Source: Membranipora membranacea (lineage: Eukaryota; Bryozoa; Gymnolaemata; Cheilostomatida; Membraniporidae). From it: a stretch of DNA of 64,000 bases. The position numbers were made by a program, and so were the translations under genes. Under the pieces are notes generated by a model. It searched no databases. It saw only the letters and a list, made by a program, of their open reading frames with translations, and had not been told where the DNA came from. Shown here in pieces: positions 61,652-64,000 of the stretch (position 1 is the first letter of the stretch; every line of letters starts with the position of its first letter). The stretch spans positions 22,940,001-23,004,000 of the forward strand of contig OU612068.1 in NCBI GenBank assembly GCA_914767715.1, given 5' to 3'.

Positions 61652-63929
61652 TTAGAAGTTACTACCCTGCAGTGGTTCCTGCTGGCCGACAGGTTCTTCG
61701 TTGTCGACGTATTCGTCATAGTATTCACCATCATAATACTCATCAGTGTAATAATCTCCGTAGTCATAGTCATAATAATTATAGCCATAGTAATATGAGG
61801 AATTGTTACCTCCTGGATTATCGACTATGTTCAAATCCTCTGTAAAATGGTAGTAAAAAGGCTCACATAAATATTAACATATATATAGACTTCATTTGGC
61901 AAATATGTCATCCTAAGGTATGTTTTCCATTGTGTGTCAGTAAAAAGCCGGAGTAATATATTTCTCCTCTTTTGAACTGCAGGTAATAGCCTACATTAGC
62001 AGGAGCCCAACGGATACAAACCATACAGCTTTAGAACTTAAGCTTTAAAGTACAAAGCACGCTATATTATTATGTCTTATTTTCATAACAACATGTTCAA
62101 ATCGGATATTTTTACTCATGTTCGCATATCAGGAAGATCCCAGCCTTAGTAGATCACTTAACGATATAAATCAATCCTTCGCCCTCCAGTCTGGACAGAG
62201 CTGGCATCCAGGGACAATTTTCTACCGTTAAAAGCAAAACATTTCCATATCTGGAGTCTACTAGCAAAGCAGGATAACTTACCGTTACATCGGTAGACAA
62301 GATCAGACCAGATAATTCCCTGCTGTGAGAAGCAGAAGACTCCGAGTCGTCCTCCCTTTAACGTGAAATCTATGATATTACCTGAGTCAGCAACAAGCTC
62401 CGCCTCCTCATACAGAGCTAACCTGGATAAGAATATTAAGTATCAAGTAAACCCCTGAATAGAAGAATAGCCCTGTGAAATTGATAGTTTGTACAAATTC
62501 TTGTTGCATATGACCATAATTACTTGCAAAAATGCTCAAATTTTTCACAAGTCCAAGCTGAAACATAAACCAAGGAGTAAACAATGGCATAAACAATGGC
62601 AATGTTCATCTATGAGAAGTCCTGACAGAGGAAACAACAATTCTGTGTACAGCCGATCCCCTTCTCAATTGAGCATTGGTCAAAACAAAATCCCTCAAAC
62701 TCCCTGGTCAAATAATTATCGATTCCTTCCAGTTTCAGGATGTAAAAAATTGTTGGTTTTCAGCACTTCCAAACCCATTATTGATTACCTGATGAGTCCG
62801 ATAGCAGGTCTGTGAATGAGTTCCCATCTGTAAGGTGTCTTCTCTCTCCATCCCACATTACGTGGATCCTTCCACAACAACTTAACCTCATTAGGAGTAT
62901 CTCCTGTGTGCCAGAGAGCATTCCTCATCATCTCACCAGGTCCGGTCTGAGAATCTACAACCTTCAACTGAATACCAGGTTCAGCTCTTGCTCTGAATGG
63001 AGTCGAGTGCCAGTATGTCTGTAACAGGTCGGGATTTAGATGTCGGGCAATGGTCACAATAATAAGTATAGTATATAGAACATGATTTATGGTATATGGA
63101 TATAGTGCATGGTATAATATACATATATATATATATATTATAATATATAGTATAAAGTATAAAGTATGTAATATATAATATAAAATATATGAAGTCTCAG
63201 GTCAACTTCATCACTGACCTGGACTGCCTTCTTCCACATGACGGTATAGAATCTGGAGTTATCCTGATAACTGAACACAAAGCCTACATAGTCATCATCT
63301 ATCTCTGAGTTTATATAGAATGTACCGCTGAAGTCTACACCAGCGAATCTCTGGTACCCAACAGCTAGTCCTGGATCACTGTTCATCGTCTGTAATATCT
63401 CAGCTCCCTACCAAGTAGCCAGACAGTGACATAATACATGAAGGTGAGTTAAACCAGTAAAATAATATAAAAATTCTAACTAATTTTTAAAACAAATTTC
63501 ACCGGTCAACCATGAAATAATTTAACCGTCAATAGACACTAAGTTCTCTAAATTGGGTCGGATCAGAGGTACGCAGTTAAAATATTACGCTCCCAATTCC
63601 CAATTCAAAGCTTTACACTTTCTTCTGGCAAAAAGACAGCAGAGTTGTGGATAGAACAACATGGGAGCATTACTCAGCAAATTGAATAGGTTTTCCAGGT
63701 TTCTATTCAAATCAGTGATAATTTGTCCAAACGATGATTGGACTACTAACATCATTAAGGATGATCCACTCAGGGTCGATTTGAGAGTCTCCGATAGGAT
63801 CGAGTACCACAGTGAAGAATGATCTAAAGTCTGTGGAGTGGATCTGGTTATTCTCAGGACAGACATCACTGTAATCTATTATCTTATCATCATCATAGTC
63901 ACCATCACAGGCATCGCCTACTCCATTAT
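61652..63929 (-). CDS. Thrombospondin, C-terminal exons (5' part outside the window)
   Basis: Minus-strand exons: 63929-63751, 63407-63219, 63018-62789, 62422-62283, 61839-61652, all in phase, ending TAA at 61654-61652; about 308 residues. The first exon ends the calcium-binding type 3 repeats ([24 protein letters not shown]) and starts the L-lectin-like C-terminal domain. That domain is well conserved: [75 protein letters not shown] and [12 protein letters not shown]. Thrombospondins are secreted, calcium-binding matrix glycoproteins. The last exon adds about 62 residues rich in Tyr and Asp ([20 protein letters not shown]), longer than the usual short thrombospondin end. The N-terminal domains are not visible, so subgroup A or B cannot be told. 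Confidence 0.93.
63095..63190. repeat. AT-rich simple repeat in a thrombospondin intron
   Basis: TATATA and TATAAAGTA runs in the intron between exons 63407-63219 and 63018-62789, starting just beyond the 63219 donor. Confidence 0.8.
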
Positions 63930-64000
63930 CTGTGAGAATAAAGGTATAAGGTGTGAGATGAAGCAGTTGTTGGAAATATTTCAGAAGCTGAGAGTCATAT

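Overview
The window is nuclear DNA from an animal, most likely an invertebrate. It is AT-rich, its genes have many introns with canonical GT-AG junctions, and its protein families point to Metazoa: an ETS factor with a Pointed domain, a thrombospondin, a TK1-type thymidine kinase, a RASL11-like GTPase and the ciliary protein CCDC96. I cannot place it further. Gene models were built by hand by joining exons at splice sites so that reading frame and intron phase agree; the five models called complete close exactly in frame.

Layout, left to right: (1) 61-3584 (+), a complete 7-exon gene for a secreted NHL beta-propeller protein with a cysteine-bearing C-terminal half. (2) 4211-5918 (-), the 3' end of an unrecognised gene made of small phase-1 exons, most of them lysine-rich with acidic/serine runs. 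(3) 9036-9269 (-), a SINE-like insertion whose 5' end matches nucleotide 1 onward of U2 snRNA, inside perfect target-site duplications. (4) 10398-17280 (+), a Ras-like GTPase in 5 exons. (5) 21187-37204 plus a 5' UTR exon near 37805 (-), an ETS1/2-type transcription factor with two alternative first coding exons and a long compound microsatellite beside one splice donor. (6) 37906-44332, gene-poor DNA with foldback repeats. (7) 44333-48470 (-), a complete TK1-type thymidine kinase whose key residues carry the same numbers as in human TK1. (8) 48.5-56.1 kb, a degenerate non-LTR element interrupted by a Gypsy-type LTR retrotransposon with apparently identical LTRs, a TSD, PBS and PPT, and Gag and Pol in one frame separated by a single UGA-CUA-G stop. 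(9) 56435-60829 (+), a complete CCDC96/CFAP184 gene in 10 exons. (10) 61652-63929 (-), the 3' exons of a thrombospondin with an unusual Tyr/Asp-rich tail; the gene continues beyond the right edge.

The genes are unrelated in function and form no operon. They lie as convergent pairs (NHL/Lys-rich, Ras-like/ETS, CCDC96/thrombospondin), and TK and CCDC96 are divergent. Almost all of the TK-CCDC96 intergenic space is the nested transposon. No CRISPR array, rRNA or tRNA gene was seen.
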